Origin: Coprinopsis marcescibilis
Lineage: Eukaryota > Basidiomycota > Agaricomycetes > Agaricales > Psathyrellaceae
NCBI GenBank assembly: GCA_004369085.1
Contig: ML210207.1
Coordinates: 13,899-77,898 of the forward strand
Length of the DNA: 64,000 nucleotides
Direction of reading: 5' to 3'
Shown here: in pieces, positions 12,101 through 22,604 of the stretch
Layout: each line of letters opens with the position of its first letter
Position numbering within the stretch: position 1 is the stretch's first letter
Notes under the pieces: model-generated
What the model saw: the letters and a program-made list of their open reading frames with translations, nothing else
The model's database searches: none
What the model was told of the DNA's origin: nothing
Program-made: the position numbers and the translations under genes

Positions 12101-13533
12101 TCGGGCGGAGGGGCGAGGGTCGGCCTATACCAGCATGCGCATAAGGGTTCGTGTAAGGGTTCGTGTAGGGGTCGGCGTGGAGACCATGCGTGGGCAGGAA
12201 CCCCGTCGATGCCGAGGGCGAGGTGAGCGATCTGCGGCGGTATCGTGCTATTCGGGTGTATCAGTGGCAGTTGGAGATACGGAACGATGAACGAAAGGGG
12301 TAGAAGAAATTCGCAAAGTCGCAAAGACCCAAAGGGAGTCGCAAAGACCCAAAAAAAGTCCCAAAAAAGAGGCAAGGAGAACAACGTACCTTTATCCCAA
12401 TGCTTATCCTCCGAATCCTCCAGCGGAGCCCTCCCGCGCGCGCGATCCTCGTGGGGACCTTCGTGGTCGCTGCCGGACGGGACGAGTGTCGTGCTCGAGC
12501 CCGATGCTGAGGGTGTTAACGACGTATATGCCGACGCCGATGCTGAGGGTGTTGATGACCTAGATGCGTATGCCGACGCTGAAGGTGTTGACGATGTAGA
12601 CATGGACATGGACAGCATGTCTTCACGCCCAGTAAACACACCGCCCCTTGCAGATGCAGACGTAAACGCAGATGCATCGTGGTCCGCAACACATGCACTT
12701 GCCACTGTAGAGTGTGGCGAGGGCCGCTGGTGGTTGCGTGTCGACGAAGCCGAGCGCGGTGGAGGTGCTGCGATGGTCGGGGGACTGGATAGTGTGCGTT
12801 GGCGTTGTCGGGGTGTTCGTTCCCTTTCCCTTTCTCTTTCCGCTTCTTCTTCTTCCGTTGTGTTATCCTTGTCGTTGTCGTTGGCATTACTAATCGCGTT
12901 GACATTTCCACTACCATTCCCCGCACCCAAACCCAAACCACCACCGAAACTCCCCCGCCTGGCGGACAGGTGCTGCCCAGGGCTGAGCCCGAGCGGGGAG
13001 GGCATGACGAGCGGGCCTGCGCGTGCGTAATGCGCGTGTAGCCGGTCTAGTACGGGAGTCGGCGCAGCGTGTCTGCTCGGGACCCTGCGACGGGGGGTGG
13101 AGGAGTGTGGTTGGGATTTGGACCGACGCGGGAGGTGGCTTTGGGGGTGGCGTTGCGGTAGCTGAGTTTGGGACTGCGAGTGCGGTAGGTGGGTTTGGGA
13201 CTGCGAGTGCGAGTGCGAGGGCGAGTGTAGGGAGTGGGAACGCTGGTGTGGTGGGTCCTGGGGATAGTAGAGCTGCAGGGTGTACCGCCGGGGTGTCCTT
13301 TCCTCTTCCTCTTCTCGCCTTTGTCCTTTTTCTTCTTCGTGGGATTGATAGGGTGGACCCTGTGGCAAAGCCCTGTGATGATGATATGAATAGGGATCCT
13401 GATAGGGATGCGGGTACTGTGTTGGGTATAGACTGTAAGCGGACTGGGACTGAGATTCGTGATACGTGTAGGGATGGGTTGGGGGCGAATCGAGGGAGTG
13501 GAACGCCACAGGGTCGGCGAGTGGGCTCTGCAT
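9150..13533 (-). CDS. Long Gly/Ser/Pro-rich low-complexity protein gene, frame apparently broken
   Basis: Starts at ATG 13533 (MQSPLADPVAFHSLDSPP). Exon 1 (13533-12390) is rich in His, Gln, Ser and Pro. Intron 12389-12248 (donor GTACGT, acceptor ..cgaatag) joins in frame to exon 2, reading ..DKARYRRRSLTSPSAST, then RPILKNRGVSSPVV. Exon 2 continues through KSKSLDGHSSSDYPS to WPPRGWDVYVA near 11130. There a tandem duplication shifts the frame; the shifted frame stops at 10890, while a coding-like sequence resumes one frame over (HDAHLPRMDLGGEFGVG.. to ..LEPTTMLVVVNG, stop near 9631). A further coding-like frame (PDIPRLPSNANANANG..) lies offset beyond that stop and ends at 9150. Composition suggests an intrinsically disordered protein with Met-Gly and Asn-Gly repeats; I recognise no domain. 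Either it is a pseudogene, it encodes a truncated product of about 833 residues, or splicing that I cannot see restores the frame. Confidence 0.5.
10834..11455 (-). repeat. Diverged tandem duplication (units 10834-11126 and 11127-11455)
   Basis: Both units start with agcgacgtatacgtcccacc and end with ..tcggcaaatgcgcat(c/a)atgcaacc. Unit lengths are 293 and 329 bp, both 3n+2, so the frame changes at the junction. Each encodes a version of AHLPRMDLGGEFGVG .. WPPRGWDVYVA. The upper unit is in frame with upstream exon sequence, the lower one with downstream sequence. Confidence 0.8.
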
Positions 13534-13890
13534 GCGGCTCGAGCCTAAACCACCTTCTTCCTTCGCTTAGAGTTCGTCGTCAGGAAGCAGGAAGCAGGCG
13601 GACGTAAGCCTTTGCCTTTTATTGGCTGTACGTCGACAGAGTCAAGCGAGAAAAGGGCGAGAAATGCCACCTCGGAGCCTGTCCGACGAACATGAGGCAA
13701 AGCACGGCGAGCGCTTTTCATTCCATCACCATTATTTGTGTCATCGTCATCATCGTGTCTCTTTTGATCTGTCACCGCGTGCATCCTGCGCTAACTTGGC
13801 TTTCCTCAATGCATACATACCCTCGCTTTGCTCTTAAAAGTAAGTCGGAAGATGGATAGACAGGAAGAGGAGGAAGAAAGGACTCGAGTG
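13534..13890. promoter_or_regulatory. Upstream region of the low-complexity gene
   Basis: Lies directly upstream of the minus-strand ATG at 13533. It contains a run of ATC/CATCAT-type trinucleotides near 13724-13760. I see no gene and no clear core promoter element. Confidence 0.3.
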
Positions 13891-13894
13891 GGTC

Positions 13895-14400
13895 ACTGAA
13901 AATCCGCGTTTTGTAGGAGGACTTTGGCGGTGATAATAATATTCTTGGCAGGGTACAGACAGACAGACATTCGATAGATTACCCTAGATGAAATCACCAT
14001 TCACGCACGACCAAACGCATCACCCACGCCACCGCAAAATGCCGTCGTCCGCCATCACGCCGGTCCGTCCCAACGCCGAAAATACTGTCACGTCGCAGAA
14101 CCTCGTCGCGTCCTCTCACTCTCCCTGCTCTCCTGAGCACCTCTAACCGCAGGGGTCCTTAAAACCCGTAATTTTCTTCCCCTCATTTCCTCCTCCGCTT
14201 CTCTCCTCATCGTATCACGCACCATGCACCAACTAATACTAATAGTAGTAATACTAACCACCAACCAATAGAAGGGACAGCGCAATGATGTCATCACTCC
14301 TCTCCCTCCGCACAGGCACCCCCCTCCACCGTCGTCGCAATACGACAACAAACGAGAGGCGCAACGCAAAAAGGTCGAGGCCAACGACAAAGACACATCG
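13895..14400 (+). pseudogene. Decayed copy of the DAP3 promoter, 5' leader and first exon
   Basis: This stretch matches 15583-16150 in order: ctgaaaatccgcgtttt, ttggcagggt, cagacattcgata, acgaccaaacgcatca, ccgccatcacgccggtccg, then ATGTCATCACTCCTCTCCCT against the true start ATGTCATCTCTCCTTTCCCT of DAP3 at 16069. In the copy the ATG is at about 14285, preceded by an extra ATG. The following codons are disrupted, so the DAP3 presequence is lost after about ten residues. No later DAP3 exon is present. It is a local duplication of the gene's 5' end, now non-functional for DAP3. Confidence 0.75.
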
Positions 14401-14439
14401 ATCGGCTCGAGTTGCGGGCGGGTGTGGTTGGCGAGGATC

Positions 14440-14830
14440 AGAGGTGTCATGATCTCATCCTTGTGCACGTCGGTCCAAGCCCACTGCTCCTCCTCGTATC
14501 TCTCCCATTCTCCACTGCTTTCAACCCGTTTCAATTCCAAATTCGCCCCCCAGATCCGGGGGTGGCCGCTGCACATGCTGCCGCGGCAGGCGCGAGCAAC
14601 GCAGACCGAGCTCTTCCTGGCATTGACGTTGTAAACTACAATTGCACTTGGCCTGCAGCGTGAGGGGGGATGGAGGGATGGATGGGAGGTATAGGAAGTA
14701 CAGCCGTCTGGGCTTTGTGATTTCTGTTCGAGTTTCGATTTCTGTTTGGCTTTGGGGTTCGTTTCTCCTCCATGATCATGATGACGGTCCTGGATCTGAC
14801 TCTCCGCCACGATCCTTCCAAACTACCTTT
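14440..14830 (-). pseudogene. Fragment resembling the duplicated unit of the neighbouring low-complexity gene
   Basis: The + strand text ctgctcctcctcgtatctct and the nearby cgccccccagatcc match the 10978-11100 unit, and tttctgttt-type Gln/Lys-rich coding follows in the same order as around 11550. On the minus strand it reads KAKQKSKLEQKSQSPDGCTS .. ERYEEEQWA, comparable to KQKQKSKSLDGHSSSD .. in the gene at 9150-13533. A 240-codon open frame (14810-14088) runs through this fragment and into the DAP3-like copy, so it is a chimera of two gene pieces and probably does not encode a real protein. Confidence 0.45.
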
Positions 14831-14910
14831 TACGCTATCCATTGTCCGTGCCATCGTTGTTAGTCTTCTCGTTGTTCGGTTTCATGTTCGTTTCCGTTTC
14901 GCCTCTGGTC

Positions 14911-15250
14911 TGCCATCTCGTCCAACATCTCGTCCAACATCTCGTACACCATCTCGTGCATCATCTCGTGCACCATCTCATGCACCATCTCGTCCACCAC
15001 CTCGTCCAACATCTCGTCCGCCCTCTGGTTTTCCATTTCCTCAAATATCTCGTCCGCCATCTCGTCTGCCATCTCATTTGCCATCTCGTTTGCCATCTGG
15101 TTCGCCATCTGGTTCGCCATCTCGTCTGCCATCTCGTCCGCCATCTTGTTTGCCATCTCGTTTGCCATCTCGTCCGCCATCTCGTCCGCCATCCGGTCTG
15201 CTATCTCATCTGCCATTCGGTCTACCATCCAGTCTGCCATCTGGTCTTCG
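14911..15250. repeat. 12-bp minisatellite (about 28 units)
   Basis: Unit catctcgtccgc with many variants. On the minus strand it reads as a four-residue repeat (MADEMADEMANEMANK..), on the plus strand as HLV(C/R/H) or PSR/PPSR repeats. The period is a multiple of three, so several frames stay open by construction. No gene structure surrounds it, so I treat it as simple-sequence DNA. Confidence 0.85.
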
Positions 15251-15589
15251 TCTTGCGTGTGGTGCTGTCCCGCCCTCTTCCCTTTGAGACGACCAAGAAA
15301 TAGACGAAGAATCGACAGGAAGGCAGAGAAAGAAAGAAAGTGCTATGCCACGGGCACCAACGGCCACATCCAGTCTGTGGCGACTGGGAATAAAGTAAGG
15401 TGTAGTATGATAATCATTCGAAGAGTCCATACCCGTCGAATGTCAGGTGACAGGCGTGACACTCGCCAAATTTAGAGAGGGCCGCAAAACTATAGAATGT
15501 GGAATACAATCGGGAGGACATGCTGCTATATAGACGGGTAGAAGGAGCTGAGAGTAAAAGGAAAGGGCTTGGAAGAACGTAGTGGGTTG

Positions 15590-16068
15590 CTGAAAATCCG
15601 CGTTTTTGTACTTACTTGGTGGAAGAGGACTTGTACTATGTACCTGTTAATATCCTTGGCAGGGTCCGCTAGTTACTCGGACAGACATTCGATAAATTAC
15701 TATACCCTAGATTAAATCACCAACACGTCTCCTCACGTTCACCTCCCGCCATTCACCATTCACCTTGAATTATAATTTATGAGAAAGGTAATAGTAGAAA
15801 CTGAGTGGTGTCCAGCACGACCAAACGCATCAACCACGCCACCGCAAAACGCCGCGTCCGGCATCACACCGGTCCGTCCCGACGCCGAAAATATTGTCAC
15901 TGCCAGCTCGTCGCGTCCTCTCCCGCACCAACCTCGCCTGCGCACCTTCCAACCGCAGGGGCCCACAGAACCCGCAAGTCCCCACCCTCTCCTCCCCGTA
16001 CCGCACACCACAACTAACCAACTAACACCCACCCACCCCAGTAAAACGCAGACGACGACAAAGCCACC
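15590..16068 (+). promoter_or_regulatory. DAP3 promoter and 5' leader
   Basis: Region immediately upstream of the DAP3 ATG, duplicated at 13895-14280 in decayed form. The conserved blocks shared by the two copies (cgaccaaacgcatca, ccgacgccgaaaatattgtcac) are part of the leader or promoter. A long C-rich tract with ccccag just before the ATG could include a leader intron. Confidence 0.4.
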
Positions 16069-18587
16069 ATGTCATCTCTCCTTTCCCTCCGCACCCGCCC
16101 CCCGCCCACTGTCCTCGCAGTCCGCCACCAAACGCGCGGTGCAGCCCAAAAAGCCGCCCCGGCGCGCATGTCCGTTCAGACCGTCGGCGGTGCACGCAAG
16201 AACAAGGAGCACTGGAAGGCCAAAGTCGCGATGGAGATGAAGCATACCAGTCGGGATTTGCCTGTACGTTTTGACTTTCTGTCTTGCGGCCCTTTACCTG
16301 CATTGGTGTTGGGTGAAGGCATGGCTATGCAGCGGCTGATGCTACTATGTTAGGTCTACGCACAAATGCCGCCAGACCGTCTCCGAGCGTCCAGAAACGA
16401 TCCCATCGACCCGCTCCTCAAATCCGACGTCAAATTCGACTTGCCCCAGTTCAACCGAGTGCGTTGCGTCTCTTTCTTGTCTTTTGATTTCCCCCGTGTT
16501 GTCTCCAACTCTTCTTATCCACCACATCCTATTTCATCTCTTCCACTTCCACTCCTACCCACTGGAATGACCACTAACACACCCACAGAAAACCATAACA
16601 CCCGAAAATATAGGCAAGATCGCCTCCTTCTCTCTCGCCGACGGGACGCCCGGCCAGGTGTTTGGGGTTCCAAAATCCATGTGGCTAGAGGTACGTGCAC
16701 GTTCGGTTCGAGTTGCCGCAGTGACTGACTTAATGCCTGCTTTGTTCTTTTGCTTCCTCCCTCGCTACTACTACTCCTACTACCCCTTCTGCTCTTCCTT
16801 TCCTGCTTTTCCTCCTGCTCTTCCTCGTTCTGCTGTCCTCGTTCTACGTTCCTTGTTCTACGCTCCTACCCCTCACACAACACCAGTTCCGCCTAATGCC
16901 TAAACCATTCAGCGTAATCCGCAAAATCACCTACGAAGCGACGCACCTCCTGCAGCGCGCCGCCGCCACCCCGAGCGCGGCCAACCGCGTCGTGCTCACC
17001 GGCCGTGCGGGCTGCGGCAAAAGCTACGTGCTGCACCAGGTCGTTACGCACGCGGCGTATAATGGGTGGATCGTTTTGTATGTTCCTAGAGGTTAGTCGT
17101 TGGTTTCTTCTGCACCCCTTCTTCCCTTTTCTTTCTCCTCCTACCCCCTCCCGTTCGCTCTCTACCCCGTCCACCCCACCCCACTCTTTTCCTCCCCCTC
17201 CCTCCCGCAAAAACAACCAACTAACCCCTCCCCTCCCCCGTAGCATCAAACCTAACAAACAGTACCACCCCCTACACCTACGACCTCCGCACACAGACCT
17301 ACCAGCAGCCCGCAGACGCACACCGCACGCTGCGCCAGCTGCTCGCCGGCAACACGCGCGAGCTGAGCAGCTTGGTGCTGGAGGAGGATGTGGTTGTTGA
17401 GCGGGGGGTGTTTGTGGCTGGGCCGGGGGGTGGGTTTGTTGCGAAGGACGGGACTAGGGATACGGGTGTTGGTGGGGAAGGGAAGGGGAAGGGGAAGGCA
17501 TTGAGTTTGGCGGATGTGGTGAGGGCGGTTGTGAGGGAGAGGGGTGGGAGTGGGTCGGCGTGTGTTGTGCTTGAGGCTGTTATGAGGGCGTTGGAGAAGC
17601 AGACCAAGTGCGTTTTTTGTTTTACTTTACTTTACTCTGTTCTATTCTATTCTACCGGGTGTTACGGGTGTTCTACGGGTGTTTGCGCTGTACATCCCAT
17701 TTCACCCATCCCGTTTCATCCGTTCCATCCTTCCCATCCTTCCCTGCGTTTCCTCTTTCCCCTTTCTTCAACGAAAGAAAACACACTAACCCCTTACCCA
17801 CAACCAGGTTCCCAGTCCTACTAGCCGTAGACGACGTCCAGGCCCTCTACCGCAAGACTGCGTACAAGGATGCGTTTTTCAACGCTGTGCAGCCGTTCCA
17901 TCTCTCGATGCCGAGGATGATTTTGGAGTATGCGAGTGGGAAGAGGAGTTTTGTGAGTTTCGTTTTTTTGAGTTTGTGTTTTTGGGTTTGTGGGTTTGGG
18001 TTTTTGGGTTTGGTTTTGAGCTTTCGAACTTTCGTGGGTTTGCTTTCGTGGGCTTGGTTCGTGCTTGTTTCGTGCGCTCCTTTCATGCCTTCGTTTCATA
18101 TACTCCGTTCGCTATTTCCCTATTCCCTATTCTCCCCTCCAACCAACCTTACTAACCACCTCCCTCTAGGCACGCGGCGCATTCCTAAGCGCACTAACAA
18201 CAAGCGACACCACGAACCCCATCCCACAAGAACTCGTCGACGCGCTCGAGCTCACTGACACGCACCCGAGCTCGCCGTACGACAAGCGCAGCCGCGAGCT
18301 GGTGGGCTATGCCGCCGGCTTGAAAGCGCTGGATGTGCCGGGGCGCTTGAGCGCGGGTGAGGCGGCGGGGGTGTTTGGGGCGTGGATTGGGGCGAGGGTT
18401 ATTGGTGCTGGTCAGTCTTTTTTCATTTCATTTCTATTTTGCGCGAACCGGTTTTTGATGTGATGCTGATGATGATCCTGTTTTTTTAGGGAATTATGAT
18501 GAGCTGTTTGTGAGCAAGCTTACGGAGTCGGATGGGAATGCGAGGGATTTTGTGAGGAGGGGGTTGTTGGCTTCGTTTGAGCCTTAG
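16069..18587 (+). CDS. DAP3: Mitochondrial ribosomal small-subunit GTPase mS29 (DAP3/Rsm23 family)
   Basis: Eight exons can be joined in phase: 16069-16263, 16354-16458, 16589-16690, 16887-17091, 17244-17607, 17808-17952, 18170-18410, 18490-18587, giving 484 residues. The N-terminus is Arg-rich and non-acidic (MSSLLSLRTRPPPTVLAVRH), fitting a mitochondrial presequence. The P-loop is LTGRAGCGKSYVLHQ (GxxGxGKS) and the Walker B-like stretch is FPVLLAVDDVQALY. KTITPENIGKIASFSLADG and VFGVPKSMWLEFRLMPKP before the P-loop, and GAFLSALTTSD after Walker B, fit the fungal Rsm23/DAP3 layout. The protein is a GTP-binding component of the 28S/37S mitoribosomal head. A Gly/Lys-rich insert lies in exon 5 (GVGGEGKGKGKA). 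A broken copy of the 5' end sits upstream. The assignment rests on motif order; I am confident. Confidence 0.93.
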
Positions 18588-18689
18588 GTTTGCATTGGTT
18601 TTGAGCCTGCGGCGTGGTGCGGGGGTTGTAAGTAGACTATAAGAGGAGGGAGGGGGAGGGGAAGGCTTAACCAGCGGACCGCTGTTGTT

Positions 18690-19420
18690 ATTGCTATTGC
18701 TACTTTTTAATAATCCTTTGAGCGTGCCTTGCCTTTCTCCTTGGTCTTGTGAGTGGAGTGGAGTGCAGAGTGCTTGCGTGTTTGCTGGTAGAGGATATGA
18801 GTGATGGCGTTCTTGGTATTGGTGTTTGGATTGAATTTGAGTGGTCGGTACCTAGGTCCTGTTGGGATTCATTTGGAGTGGATTCATGATCAGTGGGAGG
18901 GTGTTGATGTGGGGTAAGGATTGCAGCGTGTCGAACCTTGACACGATTTTGAGGTGGAGGGAGTTGACACGGGACTTGGTTATGTCGTTTGACGTTGAGA
19001 AGTTTGAGATGGATAACCAACCAAAGTTTGAGAGGTCAGAGGAGAGGTCTTGAGAACAGATGTTCGAATGGGGTCGTGAGATTGCTATTGCTACTTTTCA
19101 ATAATCCTTTCAGCGCGTCTTGTTCCTGGTCCTGGTCTTGGGAGCGGAGCGTAGAGTGCTTTAGATAATAGGAGTGATGGGGTTCTTGATAAGTTTGACC
19201 TAGTATTGGCAATAGAATTTGACTGGTCGGTGCCTCAGGCTAGGCCTTGTTGGGATCCATTTGGAATGGATTCATGGTCAGTGGAGGGTGTTGACCTGGG
19301 GTATGGATTGCAGGGTGTTAAGACATGACACGGGATATGGATTGGAGGGTGATGACATGGTTTGGAGGGAGGGGTGGTGAACACGGGGCTTCAAGGGTGG
19401 CAAAGTTTTAGAGTTGTAGT
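18690..19420. repeat. Tandem duplication of about 391 bp, non-coding
   Basis: The block starting ttgctattgctactttt..aataatccttt at 18691 recurs at 19082 (offset 391). Shared landmarks include gagtgatggcgttcttg/gagtgatggggttcttg, actggtcggt-type text, gttgggat(t/c)catttgga, and gtggattcatgatcagtggg against atggattcatggtcagtgg. Copies have drifted by substitutions and small indels. It lies in the 3' flank of DAP3 and holds no credible gene. Confidence 0.75.
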
Positions 19421-19711
19421 TATACTACTATCAAGACTTGCTTGCTAGTGCTGAAATCTTAGATAGATATGCCGAGAACAGAAGCTGGTACGTATGCATG
19501 ATTAAATATGTATATGTGTTGACAAAAGTTGCCCTGGATACTAGATATTCGGTGTAGGACGTGTCTTGTGGGCGCCTAGCTCGACTAGCGATTCCCAACG
19601 CAAGCCTCGTATATATTCCATATTCAATTTGTCGATCTTCAGCCTTCAACTCTCTCCTCTCGCCGCTATCGATGTAGGAGACGTAGAATCGAAGAGAGGC
19701 GGCGGTGTCTT

Positions 19712-20380
19712 TCAACAGACCGCGGGGTATGGAATCCATGCACATCTGATAAAGAAAATCATTACAGTCATCAGGCTGTTCTCTCTTTCGCGGCAAGGGT
19801 AGGAATTGACGCACGCCGTGTAAGGTGGACCCCAGGTCATGCAGCATTGCATTCCAGTCGGGCCTGACAGCAGTTTAAAATAAGCATGTAAGCGACTCTG
19901 CTGGTTTTGCGAGGGTGGCCAGTAAAAGCCTAAAACGTGGTCACTTACACTTGGGCTACGAATCACAATCACGATCGACGGTGATGGTAACGAGAGTTCA
20001 GTCTGCTGGGTCGGTGATCATTGTACATCTCCGCCGTGCGCTTACCTTGTCTCCGCCGCCTAGCATATACATAGCGAGACGGTTAGAGAGCAGATAACGG
20101 ATGCAGGAAACTATTGGTAGCACGCACAGGGAATGAGGTCTGGGAGAGTGGGCGTTGGGATTTCAGAGGAGGATGTGGCTGTGAGGAGTCGTGAGCGTCA
20201 CAAAGTTTGAAAGTGGACGCTAAGCTGCCTGGGAACGGAAGCATAGCCTGCATAACCGGGGGTTGTACCTGTGCTCGTTGGCGGTGCGTTCGGGGTGGAA
20301 GTAGTGCCACTCTCCGGAACGACCAACGCGTACGCGCTGCTCAAGGCCGATATGAGCATAACCAAGCTCCAGAGTTTCAT
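19712..20380 (-). CDS. Small secreted Cys-rich protein
   Basis: ATG at 20380 begins a signal peptide (MKLWSLVMLISALSSAYALV), followed by a Ser/Thr/Pro stretch. Intron 1 (donor GTACAA after ..TSTA, acceptor ..cctcacag) leads to TSSSEIPTPTLPDLIPC. A second intron (donor gtgcgtgc, acceptor atgctag) leads to GGDK. One or two further introns of unresolved phase lead to GPTGMQCCMTWGPPYTA. A final 69-nt intron (gtgcgtcaattcc..ttatcag) joins in frame to CAWIPYPAVC and TGA at 19712-19714. The mature part is short with about six Cys, including CC and a terminal Cys, as in many fungal small secreted proteins and effector candidates. No named family recognised. Central exon limits are uncertain; the signal peptide and the Cys-rich end are clear. 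Confidence 0.6.
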
Positions 20381-21126
20381 TGCGTGTGCGATATAAAGAA
20401 AAGAAGACTTGAAGAGAGTAGATCAGGTACCAACTTGCTCCGGCTGAGCAGCGGCGGATGAGGATCTTCGCAGAAATGCGTGCCTGCTTTTATACGCATC
20501 CGGGTATTAATATCGGATAAATGCAAGTTCTTTTTTACAAACGAGGACGGTTCATTCCCATAGGAAGCGTTGTACATGTATGTTGGTGTGTGCGTGGAAG
20601 ATAATAGGAGCGTGGTGCATCACAAGTGCTGGTACTCCGAGACCTGCTGGCCCGCTATCTTCGTCCGAGGATAGTGGGACAATGGGCTTGTGTGCGCAGC
20701 ATAGATTTTCCAAGCAAGTCAAAGTATTTAGTACTGGTGCGGCTCGGTCGGCGACACCATTAGCTCAGGTGAGCGTGAACTACTACTAGCCGAGCGGTCT
20801 ATGGGAATGATGGATGATCATCCTCCTCGGACTGACTCGTGTCCTCGCACCATCCAACTTCCAAAATCTCTTTTCTTTGACCGTACGTACTGATTGATCT
20901 GACAGATTAAAAACCGACGGGACGCATCAGCGCTCATCTGGATTGGTAACCACATCCCCACATACCGGTCAACGGAGACGGAAACGTGGTACTTACATAT
21001 GTTGGCGGTATTCATTTGATCTCACCAAGATGGTTGCCATCGACGACAACGCCCACAGTCCCTTCTGCAGCTGCCGGCGTTGCCCACTGTATCTCTTTCT
21101 TTCCCCCTCATCGCCCAGCGCATGCG
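20381..21126. other. Intergenic between divergent genes
   Basis: Shared upstream region of the secreted Cys-rich gene (left) and the membrane-protein gene (right). I see only short open frames and no clear TATA box. Confidence 0.3.
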
Positions 21127-22604
21127 ATGGCGTCCACCTCGGACTTTGACGAAAACGTCGTCGAGGACCTGGTCATGCAAGCCTTTGATAGGCTTAGATT
21201 GACCATGGCCAAGGCGACCTATGTAAATGTCGCTGCAGTCTTTTTCCTCGTCGGTGAGCACCGTGCTGTGCACATACCTACAATGCTGACGAAACACATC
21301 CATAATGATATTAATCGACGGGCGCATCTTCAATCTTGAAATATAATACCCCACACTTTCAGGGCTTCAAAGCATATTATGCTTGTACGGACTTGCGGTA
21401 TACCTCGAGACGCCAAAGGAGAAGAAAAAAGGGCGATTCCCATACATCGTTATAAGCATCACCATCCTCGTAGCGAGCAGCTTTTCCACAGCTCTCAACG
21501 GGTTCTTCACATTTAATATGGTCAAGGCGATGTCAGACAGAGAGGCAATCCTGGGGGACTGGGAAGGTGCGTTTAACGAGGGGAGATTGGAGGGAGCCAA
21601 AGGGTTGAGCAAGGTTACGATCGCGTTGCCCATTCTCTGGATTACCGTTGGGGATGCAGTTCTGGTGAGCATGGTTTCAAGGCGAAGACAGTCGCGCGGA
21701 GGGTCTTTTTAGTAGGCGTTTAACCTGATCGGCATCCAGTTGTTCAGGTGTTACATCATATGGCGAAACAAACTATGGGTTACCGTCCTCCCCGCCGTCA
21801 TGTTCTTAGCAGGAATAGGTGCGTCCAACGGCTATCGCAGGTGTTCCTCAACATAATCTAAATTCAATTCCAGCACTCCGCATCGTCAATTTCACAGACC
21901 AAGTGGACAAGAACTACAATCTAATCACAGGCCTCACGACACTCGTTCCAGTTATATTCAACATCATAACCACATTGCTTATCGTGGGGCGTCTCGCGAA
22001 ATGGATGAGGGATATCCAAAAAGTCCTCCGCAGCAAAAAATTCCCCGTATACAGAGGTGCATTAGCTATCCTCATAGAGTCTGCGCTGCCACTCGCTGTT
22101 TTTGGACTGTGTTCAGGTGTAACCAGCATTGTGAAGTACCGCACTGAACACCAATATGCTACTCCCGTGTTTGGGGGTCCTGGGCAAGAAACCCTGGAGG
22201 AAAAGGCCGCCCTGGTCGACCTTGGTGCGATGCAGTACGCTGTGGATATGACGTTCCAGATGTTGTACAACGCCGCCGCTGTACGTGCCGTTCGCTTGTA
22301 ATGTTTAAAGGCATAACTAACCATGCGCATTTCACCGTCCAAGGTGTTATCACCGCAGCTGCTCATATTCAGAGTGACAACTGGGAGATCGTTTACGCAC
22401 TCGAGCCAAGTCACAGCATCAACCTTTTCTGGACCTATAATATTTTCAGACGACGCCAATGTTAAAAGACAGCCTAAAAAGGCTTCCTCCGTGCCTTATG
22501 GTGGCCGGTATGAAAGAGTGGAAGGGGATGACGTTCATTCCAGGGATTATGACGAGTCTAATATGACTACAACGGAGACTGAGGAGAAGATGACTTCGAA
22601 ATAG
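21127..22604 (+). CDS. Seven-helix membrane protein, basidiomycete-type family
   Basis: Exons 21127-21253, 21363-21664, 21740-21818, 21874-22280 and 22344-22604 join in phase to 391 residues. Seven hydrophobic segments can be read: around VNVAAVFFLVGLQSILCLYG, FPYIVISITILVASSFS, VTIALPILWITVGDAVLLF, LWVTVLPAVMFLAGI, ITGLTTLVPVIFNIITTLLI, GALAILIESALPLAVFGL, and a last one leading to VLSPQLLIFRV. RCYIIW after helix 3 and SPQLLIFRV at the end of helix 7 are landmarks I associate with a large family of receptor-like membrane proteins in Agaricomycetes, of unknown ligand and function. The C-terminal tail is hydrophilic (about 80 residues) with many Ser/Thr/Glu. The last acceptor is AAG, chosen because it keeps VLSPQ; the CAG 15 nt later would also be in frame. 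Confidence 0.8.

Noticed and set aside
12245..13030. 261-codon plus-strand frame
   Set aside because: Antisense of exon 1 of the minus-strand low-complexity gene; it also spans that gene's intron.
14842..15303. Plus-strand frames rich in HLV or PSR repeats
   Set aside because: Produced by the 12-bp minisatellite; no start context, splice pattern or neighbouring exon support.
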